The notes beneath the pieces were generated by a model, which saw only the letters and a program-made list of their open reading frames with translations, made no database searches and was not told where the DNA came from. From an uncultured Collinsella sp. (GTDB lineage: Bacteria; Actinomycetota; Coriobacteriia; Coriobacteriales; Coriobacteriaceae): 42,088 nt of DNA. Position numbers and translations under genes: made by a program. Position 1 is the stretch's first letter; every line of letters begins with the position of its first letter. This document shows positions 31,920 to 39,838 of the stretch, in pieces. The DNA lies in assembly GCA_958447445.1 (NCBI GenBank), contig CAUDAE010000004.1, positions 1-42,088 on the forward strand, given 5' to 3'.

Positions 31920-31958
31920 AGGGTAGCTAATTTGGGACGGGGCTATTTTAGCTACCCT
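31920..31958. terminator. candidate bidirectional hairpin between convergent HAD genes
   Basis: AGGGTAGCTAA (31920-31930) and TTAGCTACCCT (31948-31958) form a perfect 11-bp stem. It lies between two convergent genes, but neither side has a full T-run, so it would be a modest terminator. Confidence 0.45.
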
Positions 31959-31973
31959 GCCGGGTTGATGCTG

Positions 31974-32816
31974 CTAGGCGAGGGCGGCCATGATGGTGCG
32001 GGCGACGCCGTCGTGGTCGTTGTCGTATTCGGTGATGGCGTCGGCGGCCTCGCGATCCTCGGGCTCGGCGTTGATCATGGCCATGCCGTGGCCCGCTGCC
32101 TGCAGCATGGGAATGTCGTTGATGTTGTCGCCGAACGCCCAGGCGTCGGCGAGACGCTCACCCAGGTGCTCGCATAGCCACGTGAGGGCCGTTCCCTTGG
32201 TGGCGCCTTCGCCCATAACCTCGATATTCATGGCGTACGAACGCGTGACCTCAATGCCTCCGAGCTTGTCGAGCGCCGCCGCGATGGCGTCGCGATCGGC
32301 GGGGTCGTGCCAGTACATAGCGATGCGTTCGAGCGTCTCGACCTCGTCGATTTTGCTGTCGATATCCATGTCGATCGGCGTTCGTGTGCGCTTGAGCGAA
32401 GCCGCGATGTGGGGGTCGCCGCCACAGAACTCATCCAGACGCCCGTATAACGAGCGGGGGAGGAAGCACTGCCCATCCGCGAAGATATCGAAGGTCACAT
32501 CGTGGCCGGCGGCAATGCGATGGATGCGGTGGGCAATGCCACGGTCGAGCGGACGGCTCAAGATGCACGTGGCGCGCGAGGCATCGGTGGGCGTATCCTC
32601 GTCGAGCTGCCAGACGCTGACGCCGTTGGCACAGACCGCGTAGTGCACGGCGGGATGGGCGAGAATGGGCTCAAAGATGCCCGACAGCGGACGCCCCGTG
32701 CAGGGAACAAACTCGATGCTACGATGTGCGAGCTCGTCGAGCATTGCCCAAGTGGCGTCGCTCATCTGCTTATCGCTCGTCAGCAGCGTTCCGTCCATAT
32801 CGGAAAACACAATCAT
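31974..32816 (-). CDS. Cof-type HAD phosphatase
   Basis: 280 residues. Motif I is MIVFSDMDGTLLTSD (D6, D8). CTGRPLSGI is motif II, and WAFGDNINDIPMLQAAGHGMAM is motif IV. The cap domain lies between. It is a second, divergent-sequence paralogue of the gene at 31033 and is convergent with it. The substrate is unknown. The ATG has AAAGGG about 9 bases upstream. Confidence 0.88.
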   Translation of the reverse strand: MIVFSDMDGTLLTSDKQMSDATWAMLDELAHRSIEFVPCTGRPLSGIFEPILAHPAVHYAVCANGVSVWQLDEDTPTDASRATCILSRPLDRGIAHRIHRIAAGHDVTFDIFADGQCFLPRSLYGRLDEFCGGDPHIAASLKRTRTPIDMDIDSKIDEVETLERIAMYWHDPADRDAIAAALDKLGGIEVTRSYAMNIEVMGEGATKGTALTWLCEHLGERLADAWAFGDNINDIPMLQAAGHGMAMINAEPEDREAADAITEYDNDHDGVARTIMAALA

Positions 32817-32838
32817 TTGATGCAGCCCTTTCTACTGG

Positions 32839-32878
32839 CAAAAAAGCGTGGCCAAGGGCTTGGGTCCCTGGCCACGCT
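32839..32878 (-). terminator. rho-independent terminator of gltA
   Basis: AGCGTGGCCA and TGGCCACGCT form a perfect 10-bp stem extended by GGG/CCC. On the minus strand it runs into TTTTTT. It is 23 bp past the citrate synthase stop. Confidence 0.93.
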
Positions 32879-32901
32879 CAAGATCTATAACGGTCCGCGT
32901 C

Positions 32902-34320
32902 CTATCGGTCGGCGAGTGGCTTGTACTCCAGCGGCTCGATAACCGGGCGGTAGGCGGGGCGAATAATACGGTGCGCGCAGAAGAGCTCTTCCATGCGGTG
33001 TGCCGACCAGCCGGCCATGCGGGCGACGGCGAATAGCGGCGTAAAAAGCGTCTCGGGTACACCGAGCATCTTGTAGATAAAGCCCGTGTACAGGTCGATG
33101 TTGGCGCAGATAGGCTTGGTCATGCCGTGGTCGCGCATCACCTGCGGTGCCAGGCGCTCGATGCGCTCGATGAGCGCGAACTCATCGCCCAGGTCCTTCT
33201 TGGCGGCAAGCGTGCGCGCGTATCGGCGGCACACCTCGGCGCGCGGGTCGCTCAGCGTGTAGACGGCGTGGCCCATACCGTAGATGAGACCCGTGCCGTC
33301 GAAGGCCTGCTTGTCGAGGATCTTGCCCAGGTAGGCTGCGACCTCGTCCTCGTCCTCCCAATTGGAGACATGCGCACGGATGTCCTCGTGCATGGACACG
33401 ACCTTGGCGTTGGCGCCGCCGTGGCGCGGACCCTTGAGCGAGCCGATGGCCGCGGCGTAGGCGGAATACGGGTCGGTGGCCGAGGAGGACAGCACGCGGC
33501 AGGCAAACGTGGAGTTGTTGCCGCCGCCGTGCTCGGCATGCAGCATGAGCATCACGTCGAGCAGCATGGCTTCGTCGCGGGTGAATGCCATGCCGCCGCG
33601 CAACACCTGCAGGATGGTCTCGGCGGTGGAGAGGCCGGGTGTGGGGTGCGGTACATGAACCTCGGAGCCGCGGCGCTTGGCGACCGAGGCCATATGCGCG
33701 AAGGCGGCGATGCGGGGGAGACGGGCGAGCATGGAGATGGCGACGTCGATTTCGTGCTCGGGTGTAATGGCGTCGGGCTCGGCGTCGAAGGCGTAGAGCA
33801 GCAGCACGGCGCGCTGAAGCACATTCATGATGCTCGACGACACCGTGGTCATGGGGAACTCTTTGACGTACTCGTCGCTCAGGTGCCTAAAAGCGCCCAG
33901 ACGTCCGCAAAAACCGTCGAGCTCCTCTTTGTTGGGCAGCGAGCCCGTGATGAGCAGGTAGGCGACCTCTTCGTAGCCATAGCGATTCTCGGCCTGGGCG
34001 TTGTTGACCAGGTCCTCGATGCTGTAGCCGCGCAGCGTAAGCTTGCCCTGGTCGGGCACGACTTTGCCGTCGACCTTGTTGTAGCCGTGCACGTCCGAGA
34101 TGCGGGTAAGGCCCGCGACCACGCCCGAGCCGTCGGCGTTGCGCAGGCCGCGCTTGACGTTGTGCTCTACGAAAAGGCCCTCGTCGTACGGGGCGGTCGG
34201 CAGGCCGTGGTAGAGGTTTTCGCTTTCGGGCGAAATCTGACGGCTCGCCTCGTAATCCAGAACCAGGCGGCTCAGGTGGTCGTCGAAGCGATAGTAGATT
34301 TTCTTGGCGTCGTAGGCCAT
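32902..34320 (-). CDS. gltA: citrate synthase
   Basis: 472 residues. It condenses oxaloacetate and acetyl-CoA. Active-site histidines lie in HAEHGGGNNSTF (H264), GPRHGGAN (H300) and YGMGHAVYTLSDPR (H351). The N-terminal 60 residues are longer than in typical bacterial enzymes, and the HGGGNNSTF form (instead of HE-N-ST) is a variant seen in Firmicutes/Coriobacteria. It probably serves glutamate synthesis rather than a full TCA cycle. It forms an operon with the ACT protein 77 bp upstream; GAGAGGAG precedes the ATG. Confidence 0.93.
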   Translation of the reverse strand: MAYDAKKIYYRFDDHLSRLVLDYEASRQISPESENLYHGLPTAPYDEGLFVEHNVKRGLRNADGSGVVAGLTRISDVHGYNKVDGKVVPDQGKLTLRGYSIEDLVNNAQAENRYGYEEVAYLLITGSLPNKEELDGFCGRLGAFRHLSDEYVKEFPMTTVSSSIMNVLQRAVLLLYAFDAEPDAITPEHEIDVAISMLARLPRIAAFAHMASVAKRRGSEVHVPHPTPGLSTAETILQVLRGGMAFTRDEAMLLDVMLMLHAEHGGGNNSTFACRVLSSSATDPYSAYAAAIGSLKGPRHGGANAKVVSMHEDIRAHVSNWEDEDEVAAYLGKILDKQAFDGTGLIYGMGHAVYTLSDPRAEVCRRYARTLAAKKDLGDEFALIERIERLAPQVMRDHGMTKPICANIDLYTGFIYKMLGVPETLFTPLFAVARMAGWSAHRMEELFCAHRIIRPAYRPVIEPLEYKPLADR

Positions 34321-34397
34321 GCGCGCTCCTCTCCGGTTCGCTTTGGGGCTGCGCGCTTGGACGATATGACGTCAAGCTGCCCCGAGCGGCTTGTTCG

Positions 34398-34685
34398 CTA
34401 CAGGCGGTACATAAAGTTAAAGACGTCCTCGCGCTGGATGGACACGTTGACGCCCGAAAGCTCGCCAGCCTCGGCTAGAGCCTTCTGCAGCTCGGCGAAG
34501 TCGAGCTTGGACTCGGCGGTGTCGGCCAGCATGGTCATGGTAAAGATGTCCTCGATAATGGACTGCGTAATGTCGCGGATGTCGACGTTGGCCTCGCCCA
34601 GAACACGGGTGACGCCGGCGACGATACCGGGGCGGTTCTTGCCAAGGACGGTGATGACGATACGGGAGGACGAGATCTCGGCCAT
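34398..34685 (-). CDS. ACT domain protein (UPF0237-like)
   Basis: 95 residues, essentially one ACT domain: SSRIVITVLGKNRPGIVAGVTRVLGEANVDIRDITQSIIEDIFTMTML. ACT domains bind amino acids and regulate metabolism. The family's precise function is unknown. It is cotranscribed upstream of gltA, so it may report amino-acid status. GAAAGGG lies a few bases before the ATG. Confidence 0.9.
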   Translation of the reverse strand: MAEISSSRIVITVLGKNRPGIVAGVTRVLGEANVDIRDITQSIIEDIFTMTMLADTAESKLDFAELQKALAEAGELSGVNVSIQREDVFNFMYRL

Positions 34686-34732
34686 GGGAAACCCTTTCGC
34701 GTGATTGCGGCGCGCGCGGGGCGCTCCGCTAC

Positions 34733-34755
34733 GGTACAGTGTTCATCATTGTACC
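34733..34755 (-). promoter_or_regulatory. palindrome over the -10 of the ACT-gltA operon
   Basis: GGTACAGTG-TTCAT-CATTGTACC is a 9-bp inverted repeat with one mismatch. The minus-strand -10 candidate TACAAT (34753-34748) lies in one arm. This is typical operator placement; the -35 is weak. Confidence 0.45.
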
Positions 34756-35081
34756 TGTCTGGCGCAAAAAAGGCGCGCTCGCTGCGGCGTTACATGCCTG
34801 CAACATGAGCGTAAGGGGGAAGGCCGTACGGGGAAGAGCCGTCTGGCGCGTGTCCGGCTCGTGTTGGGTTGATTTCCGATCTCAGCCGAACACATTGAGC
34901 GGACAGGCCGTTCCCGCAGTCAGCCGAACGCCTCCGACGGCTGATTCCGAACTGGAAGCGGAGGGCATCCCCGCCCTTCGGTAGGGGATACCGCTCCGCG
35001 GCGCATGCCGCGGGCGGCGCCCCTATCGGACCACCGTGACCTCAGTTGGGATGGGCCCAGCACTGCCGCGTACTCGGTGAG
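34756..35081. other. structured non-coding region
   Basis: No supported gene. A strong hairpin lies at 34959-35000, where GCGGAGGGCATCCCC pairs with GGGGATACCGCTCCGC (one bulge, one mismatch). Smaller palindromes are TCAGCCG..CGGCTGA (34919-34943) and GGCGC..GCGCC (35000-35022). It lies just past the 3' end of the integrase fragment and may be remains of a mobile element or an unrecognised structured RNA. Confidence 0.4.
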
Positions 35082-35810
35082 CTAGAGCCAACTGTTCATC
35101 TTCACGTCGCGTATGGCGATATTTCGGTCGTCCGGCTCGGTGATGCCGTAGCCGAACGCCTGGAGCGTCTCGATGGACTCCTGGATCCTCTGTTGGAACA
35201 TGGGACCCGGATCGACCCTCGGCCCGAGGTGCCCGCGCCAAAGGCACGGCGTGGCGCGCAGCATGTTATGGATTTTGGAGATGGGCTCGATGTCGGCGTA
35301 GACGTTGAGCGTCGCCATGGCGTCCTTGTGGCCGAGGATCGATTGGAGCGCCTTGATATCGCCGCCTTGGCGGATCCACTGCGTTGCGAACGTGTGGCGA
35401 AGGCCGTGGAACGTGATCAGCTCGTCGTTGGTGCCCATGAGGCCGTTGGTCTCCGAGAACGTCTTGAACGCCCTGCGGATATAGCTTGTCGTCGCGAAGG
35501 TCGCGCCCGGCTCCGACAGGATGTAGCAGTCCCCGATCTCGACCGCCCCGGTAAGGCCGCGCAAGCGCAGCTTTCCGCAGTCGATCTCGTGGGTCTCCTT
35601 CAGGAAGGGGAGTAGGCCGACCGGGTCGATGGGGATACCCCTGGCGTCATGGGTCTTGGTGTCCTTGATGAACGAACCCATTCCCTTCGCGTACGCCACC
35701 GAGTGTCTGATCGAGATCAGGCCCGTCTCGAAATCCACATCGCACCACCGAAGGCCGCAGACCTCGCCGATTCGCATCCCCGTGTGCAGGGCGAGTACGA
35801 CCGCCCTCTA
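35082..35810 (-). pseudogene. tyrosine recombinase, catalytic half only
   Basis: The frame encodes RAVVLALHTGMRIGEVCGLRW onward, the C-terminal catalytic domain of a phage/ICE-type integrase. Counting from the internal ATG at 35777 (231 codons), the catalytic set is complete: R2, K41, H124-x2-R127 (HGLRHTF), H150 and the nucleophile Y160 (LNVYADI). The whole N-terminal arm and core-binding domain is missing. The integrase-like sequence starts right after the TAG stop (35810-35808) of the HTH gene, in the same frame, and the ATG has no clear ribosome site. A deletion that joined the integrase to the regulator gene is the simplest explanation. Expression of a 231-aa fragment cannot be excluded. 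Confidence 0.75.
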
Positions 35811-36059
35811 ATCCTCGGCGGACCAATCGAGTCCGAACTCCTTTCGGGCATCCTCTTCGCTCATGACTTCGAGAAGGTCTCCGGGTTGGCAACGAAGGGC
35901 GAGGCATAGCTGCTCGAGCGTGTTGAAGCGAATGCCGCGAATATGCCCTTTTTTAATACGGGACAGGTTCACGGGCGTGGTTCCAATCCTTTCGGCAAGT
36001 TCGTTCGAGGAAATCTTTCGCTCGGCCATGATCTTGTCGAGGCGAACAATTACGGGCAT
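35808..36059 (-). CDS. YozG/Xre-type HTH regulator
   Basis: 83 residues. Helix-turn-helix: VRLDKIMAERKISSNELAERIGTTPVNLSRIKKGHIRGIRFNTLEQLCLALRCQPGDLLEV. The form is that of the small Cro/Xre regulators paired with DUF2975 membrane proteins (B. subtilis yozG type). The last 15 residues (SEEDARKEFGLDWSAED) exceed the usual end. They may be native or acquired at the junction with the integrase. It lies 9 bp after the DUF2975-like gene. Confidence 0.87.
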   Translation of the reverse strand: MPVIVRLDKIMAERKISSNELAERIGTTPVNLSRIKKGHIRGIRFNTLEQLCLALRCQPGDLLEVMSEEDARKEFGLDWSAED

Positions 36060-36068
36060 GGCGTTTCC

Positions 36069-36581
36069 TTACGCAATCTCGTCGGAGTCGAGGTACAGCT
36101 CTCGGGCGTACAAGAAGAGCTGGGAAAGCATGAACAGGACGATGCCGAGAACCAGAGAGGTCCAATCGAATGATGAAGCGATCTCTTGGGCGCCGACGGC
36201 CCCCTCGCCGCCAAACATCGAAACGGAGGGTTTGGGTGAGCCGGCGTAGAGGCTGGTGGCAGCTTGAACAACGAAGAGAATGCCGAGCACCTTCAAGCAT
36301 GTCGCAGACCCTTTCTTGAAGGGGTCTCCGCTCTTGATCGTCCACACGAGAACGGCGCTGAGGATGGTCGTAGCGATACCGATGACGGCAGGGACCAATG
36401 TCGAGATCGCAAGGGCTGGATACGCGGGGGAGTCTGCAATTACAGGGTTGTCGAGCACTTCGATTGCTGGCTTTAAGGAGAACGCCACTTGTGCGATGGC
36501 GGTGGCGCAAAGGGTCGCAGAGGCTATCGCACATGCGATGCGGAAGGAATGAAGCCGGGGAGTGCGATTGTCGGAACTCAT
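36069..36581 (-). CDS. DUF2975-like four-helix membrane protein
   Basis: 170 residues with four hydrophobic segments at about 12-36, 53-81, 92-112 and 140-160. Loop elements are KSGDPFKKGSATCLKVLGILF, a DUF2975-type feature, and a short C-terminal YARELYLDSDEIA. Such proteins occur in two-gene operons with a small Xre regulator; the function is unknown, perhaps membrane-sensing control of the regulator. GGAGG lies 6 bases before the ATG. Confidence 0.78.
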   Translation of the reverse strand: MSSDNRTPRLHSFRIACAIASATLCATAIAQVAFSLKPAIEVLDNPVIADSPAYPALAISTLVPAVIGIATTILSAVLVWTIKSGDPFKKGSATCLKVLGILFVVQAATSLYAGSPKPSVSMFGGEGAVGAQEIASSFDWTSLVLGIVLFMLSQLFLYARELYLDSDEIA

Positions 36582-36618
36582 AATAACCTCCGAAGAATTT
36601 AAAAGACTCAGGTTACTT

Positions 36619-36637
36619 TTTAACAGTTTATGTTAAA
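36619..36637. promoter_or_regulatory. operator-like inverted repeat in divergent spacer
   Basis: TTTAACA-GTTTA-TGTTAAA is a perfect 7-bp inverted repeat in the A+T-rich spacer between the DUF2975/HTH operon and the ABC permease gene. TTAACA also reads as a minus-strand -35-like element. It is a good candidate binding site for the Xre-type regulator. Confidence 0.5.
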
Positions 36638-36660
36638 TTGACTTTGCCGGCAAGTAATAA

Positions 36661-36683
36661 GGGCCGAGCATTTTGTTCGGCCC
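36661..36683 (+). other. leader hairpin before ABC permease
   Basis: GGGCCGA and TCGGCCC form a 7-bp stem on a loop of GCATTTTGT, about 33 bp before the permease start. It could attenuate entry into the ABC operon or insulate the two divergent units. There is no clear T-run. Confidence 0.45.
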
Positions 36684-36716
36684 CTCTGTTCCGACTGGAT
36701 GAGGTTAAGGTTGGCG

Positions 36717-38939
36717 ATGAATATGCTCAAAATCTCGAAGGCGATCTTTAGGTCGCTTCTCTCCTCCAGGTCGCTCTGTGTTGTCGTTGTTGCGTTGATG
36801 GTTCTTTGTGCTCTGCCCGTCTTCAGGAGCGCGGCTGGCATCGACGGACGGGTCGAATACCTCGAGTCGGGAATAACCCGTGTTGAGCAGGAATTGTCAG
36901 CATCCTATGCGGATGCGCTTGTGAATGCGGGGGAGGACGGTGTCTATACCTCTTCATCAAGCATGCCCGCGCTTCTGCACCCTCTTGCCGCGGGACGTCT
37001 TATCTTGGCACCGCTCTCTCCCCTACTTCCGTTTCTGCAGATATCGGATGGAGAGTACACCTATTATGACGGATCGAAGGAGTACTTGCTATGGGTCGCA
37101 ACGGCCGTTGCCGTCTCGTTCCTTGCCGCGCGTCTTAACAAACGTGAAAAGCTCATCATCCAGGCACCGATGGGCGAGCTGGGTAGACTTGTTGCATCGA
37201 GCGTATGGGCGAGTGTTTTTGCAATGCTTGCCGTCCTCGCCATCAATCTTCCAGGGATAATCGCCGCGCTTGTGAAGAATGGCCCGGGCTCGCCGTTCTA
37301 TCCGATAGGCTACATTCAATATGCGACTCCGGTTATCAAACCGGCTTGGCTGGTGTTCGCGCAGACGGCCATCTTGCAATTCTTGGTGGCAGCGTTCATC
37401 TCGCTTGTCGTTCACCTTGCCGTGAAGATTGCCAATAACCCTACGCTTGGAATCGTGTTCGTATGTGCCCTGATGGGGGTGACGATGGTTCCCGGGTATT
37501 ACGGAAGATCCATCGCTTTACGTGAGTTCGCCCTGTTGAATCCCCTTACGTATGCGAACACTGAGTTGACCGTCGGCGCCTATAGCCCGTACCCGACAAC
37601 GCAGATAGTGAATCTGCCTGGACTTTGCTTCGAGCGTGGCGCGATTGCCCTCGTATGCGCAATCGGGATCGAGGTGCTGGCAATTAGCCTGCTTTGCGTT
37701 GCTGGAAAGAGCGGCTGCGCGTGCCCGATATCCCCGATTTGTCTTGAGAGAGGTTCCTTCACTGCATCGAGAACGGCAACTCGTTCGAGCGCTTGTGCCT
37801 CCGCCGTTGCATACGTAAGAACGATGGGGAAACTGCTCCTGCGTTCTCCTACCCTCGCCGTATGCGCGATTGCAATGTCGACGACGATGCTGGCCCCGGC
37901 TCTGGTCGAGATGTTTCCTGACGCTGATAACGTTTCCGCTGTTCGGTATAGGGATGGGGAGCTCCGTTCAGTAGATCGGTATCTAGAGCAGAACGCTGCG
38001 AATATGGACGTCGAGGGCAAAGCGGCCCTGGAAGACATGCGGGATGCTCTTTCGGGTTTCGTGTACGCGCCTATGCCTGCGGAGGGGTTTCGAAGCCTTG
38101 CGACGTACGAGCGCGCTCGAGGTGAGCTGGGCGCGGCAGATGCGACTCTCCTGCAATCGATCGGAATCGAGCCGGAGACTCCTTCTCGTGCGGAGGCGCG
38201 CGCCCTTCTGCTTGAGTCGATCGCGAGCTTGTCGGACCCCAAGGTTTACGAGTTAAGTACGAAGATGCCCCCATTAATCCTCCTTTCGTATCTCCAGGCA
38301 GCGCTTCCCTCCTTATTTTTGCTGTTGCCCGTGGTTGTCACATCGCTCGCGTGCACCCACCTGCAGTGTCGTTCCCTTCTGGTTCTCCAGATCCCCGCAA
38401 CAGCGCATGTGCGTTTTCTGACGGCTGTTGCGCTGGCTCTCCTGCTTGGCTTGGTGCTGCTTTTGGTGTCGATGGTTCCCGCTGTCGTTGTGTCCGTGAT
38501 TAAGAACGGTGCGGGTGGATCGGAGTATCCCGTCGCTCTCATTCGGGCGGGAGCTTCGACAACGTCCATGGTGGGGGAGGCGGTGTTGTGCAGTATTCCG
38601 TTGCTGGTCATGGCATACGGCGTGATTTCCGTCGTCGCTGCGTTGACAGCAGCGATTAGCCGCAACCCCGTTGTCACCGGAATGGTTTGCGCGGTTCTCT
38701 TGGTGTTGGGTTCGTTGAGCGCTCATGTTGAAAGCGTGGGCATGGGCGTCGCGCTGCTGGCTCCATTCGCCTCGTTTGATCCCGCTTCCCAGGTGGGGAC
38801 GATTGGGTTCCTTGGGCGAGGGACGAACGCGATGCCTTTTGGAGAGGTCGTCGGCGCATCGGGCGCTCTGCTGGTGGTCTTGGGCGCCGTATCTCCGTTG
38901 ATGGTGCGCCTGAGTGTTCCAAAGATCGAAAGGGGATGA
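36717..38939 (+). CDS. large duplicated ABC permease, unknown family
   Basis: 740 residues from the ATG at 36717 (AAGG upstream); an ATG 18 bp earlier has no ribosome site. It has two similar halves. Each has an N-terminal hydrophobic segment (about 20-38 and 378-398), a polar outer region (about 40-110 and 400-515) and several membrane helices. In both, a helix ends in a shared motif: PGIIAALVKNGPGSPFYPIGYI (179-200) and PAVVVSVIKNGAGGSEYPVALI (588-609). A second shared block is AVKIANNPTLGIVFVCALMG (235-254) against TAAISRNPVVTGMVCAVLLV (644-663). It overlaps the ATPase frame at ATGA. It is inferred to be the membrane part of an ABC-2-like exporter or immunity transporter; I do not recognise the family. 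Confidence 0.8.
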   Translation: MNMLKISKAIFRSLLSSRSLCVVVVALMVLCALPVFRSAAGIDGRVEYLESGITRVEQELSASYADALVNAGEDGVYTSSSSMPALLHPLAAGRLILAPLSPLLPFLQISDGEYTYYDGSKEYLLWVATAVAVSFLAARLNKREKLIIQAPMGELGRLVASSVWASVFAMLAVLAINLPGIIAALVKNGPGSPFYPIGYIQYATPVIKPAWLVFAQTAILQFLVAAFISLVVHLAVKIANNPTLGIVFVCALMGVTMVPGYYGRSIALREFALLNPLTYANTELTVGAYSPYPTTQIVNLPGLCFERGAIALVCAIGIEVLAISLLCVAGKSGCACPISPICLERGSFTASRTATRSSACASAVAYVRTMGKLLLRSPTLAVCAIAMSTTMLAPALVEMFPDADNVSAVRYRDGELRSVDRYLEQNAANMDVEGKAALEDMRDALSGFVYAPMPAEGFRSLATYERARGELGAADATLLQSIGIEPETPSRAEARALLLESIASLSDPKVYELSTKMPPLILLSYLQAALPSLFLLLPVVVTSLACTHLQCRSLLVLQIPATAHVRFLTAVALALLLGLVLLLVSMVPAVVVSVIKNGAGGSEYPVALIRAGASTTSMVGEAVLCSIPLLVMAYGVISVVAALTAAISRNPVVTGMVCAVLLVLGSLSAHVESVGMGVALLAPFASFDPASQVGTIGFLGRGTNAMPFGEVVGASGALLVVLGAVSPLMVRLSVPKIERG

Positions 38940-38944
38940 TCTCG

Positions 38945-39685
38945 ATGATTGACCTTCAAACGCTGACGATCTCTTATGGAAAGAAGGTGCTCGTAGATTC
39001 GGTGAACGCTGAGTTTGCCCCGGGTACGGTCTACGGTCTCGTCGCTCCGAACGGGCATGGAAAGACGACGTTGCTGCGTGCGATGGCAGGTTTGCCGGGT
39101 CCTCGCGTGGACGGGAGCATCGTTCTGGATGAGGTGCAGGGTACGGGTGCGAGAGAGGTCCGTTCTATGATCTTCTATGCACCTGGTGAGGGGACGCTGC
39201 TGTATCCCGGATTGCGTGCGGAAGATCACCTCAAGATGGTTTGCGATATGTGGCCGCATGCTCGCGATATCGAAGAGATAGTGGAACAAACGCAGATAGG
39301 CGAGTTCGCGAAGATGAGGATCCGCACTCTGAGCCAGGGCATGAAGCAGCAGCTTACCCTGGCGATTGCGTATGCGACGGGCGCGCGGTACCTTCTATTA
39401 GATGAGCCCATGAACGCGCTCGACCCCAGCAGGGTGGACTTGCATTCCGAGATTCTCAGGAAGCTGGCCGATTCTGGTACGTGCATCATCATGTCATCCC
39501 ACATCTTGGATTCGGTCGATAGGCTGTGCGATGAGATTCTGTTTTTGAAGGATGGGAGGCTCATTAGAAGCATTCCGCAAGATGATGCTGCGCCGAAGTC
39601 TCCTGGATCCCATTTCGCAAAGCCTGCCGGACGCGCCGAGGGTGCGCTAAGCACGTATCGGCGACTCTACGAAAAGGGCGGGTAG
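38945..39685 (+). CDS. ABC transporter ATPase
   Basis: 246 residues. Walker A is APNGHGKTT (34-42), the signature LSQGMKQQ is at 129-136, Walker B YLLLDEP at 149-155 and the H-loop His is H186. It belongs to the CcmA/ABC-2-type subgroup. The Q-loop position reads IFYAPGEGTLLYPGL with no glutamine; a glutamate may substitute. The ATG at 38945 is chosen because AAAGGGG lies 9 bases upstream; the ATG at 38936 overlaps the permease stop and is too close. It probably drives the 740-aa permease. Confidence 0.92.
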   Translation: MIDLQTLTISYGKKVLVDSVNAEFAPGTVYGLVAPNGHGKTTLLRAMAGLPGPRVDGSIVLDEVQGTGAREVRSMIFYAPGEGTLLYPGLRAEDHLKMVCDMWPHARDIEEIVEQTQIGEFAKMRIRTLSQGMKQQLTLAIAYATGARYLLLDEPMNALDPSRVDLHSEILRKLADSGTCIIMSSHILDSVDRLCDEILFLKDGRLIRSIPQDDAAPKSPGSHFAKPAGRAEGALSTYRRLYEKGG

Positions 39686-39687
39686 AA

Positions 39688-39819
39688 ATGCAAGTTAAAA
39701 ATCTATGTGGCCAATGTGATACCGTTGAACCCGCATATCGATACCGCTCAGCCATTCGCCTCGCCCCCGTCGCACGTATCTTCATCCGGTCTGTTACTTT
39801 TAATCTAACAATTCTTTGA
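39688..39819 (+). CDS. possible 43-aa peptide
   Basis: An ATG 2 bp after the ATPase stop, with AAGGGCGGG about 6 bases upstream, opens 43 codons: MQVKNLCGQCDTVEPAYRYR then SAIRLAPVARIFIRSVTFNLTIL. It has a C-x2-C pair, a basic middle and a hydrophobic end. No family is recognised. The tight spacing favours translation, but the frame is short and may be chance or a gene remnant. Confidence 0.3.
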   Translation: MQVKNLCGQCDTVEPAYRYRSAIRLAPVARIFIRSVTFNLTIL

Positions 39820-39838
39820 GGAACGTAGGTGCTTCTAA

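Noticed and set aside
33127..34704. 525-codon plus-strand frame opposite gltA
   Set aside because: Shadow of the citrate synthase gene; no recognisable domain.
34739..34984. 81-codon plus-strand frame
   Set aside because: No ribosome site, no domain, and it overlaps the ACT-gltA promoter and hairpin region.
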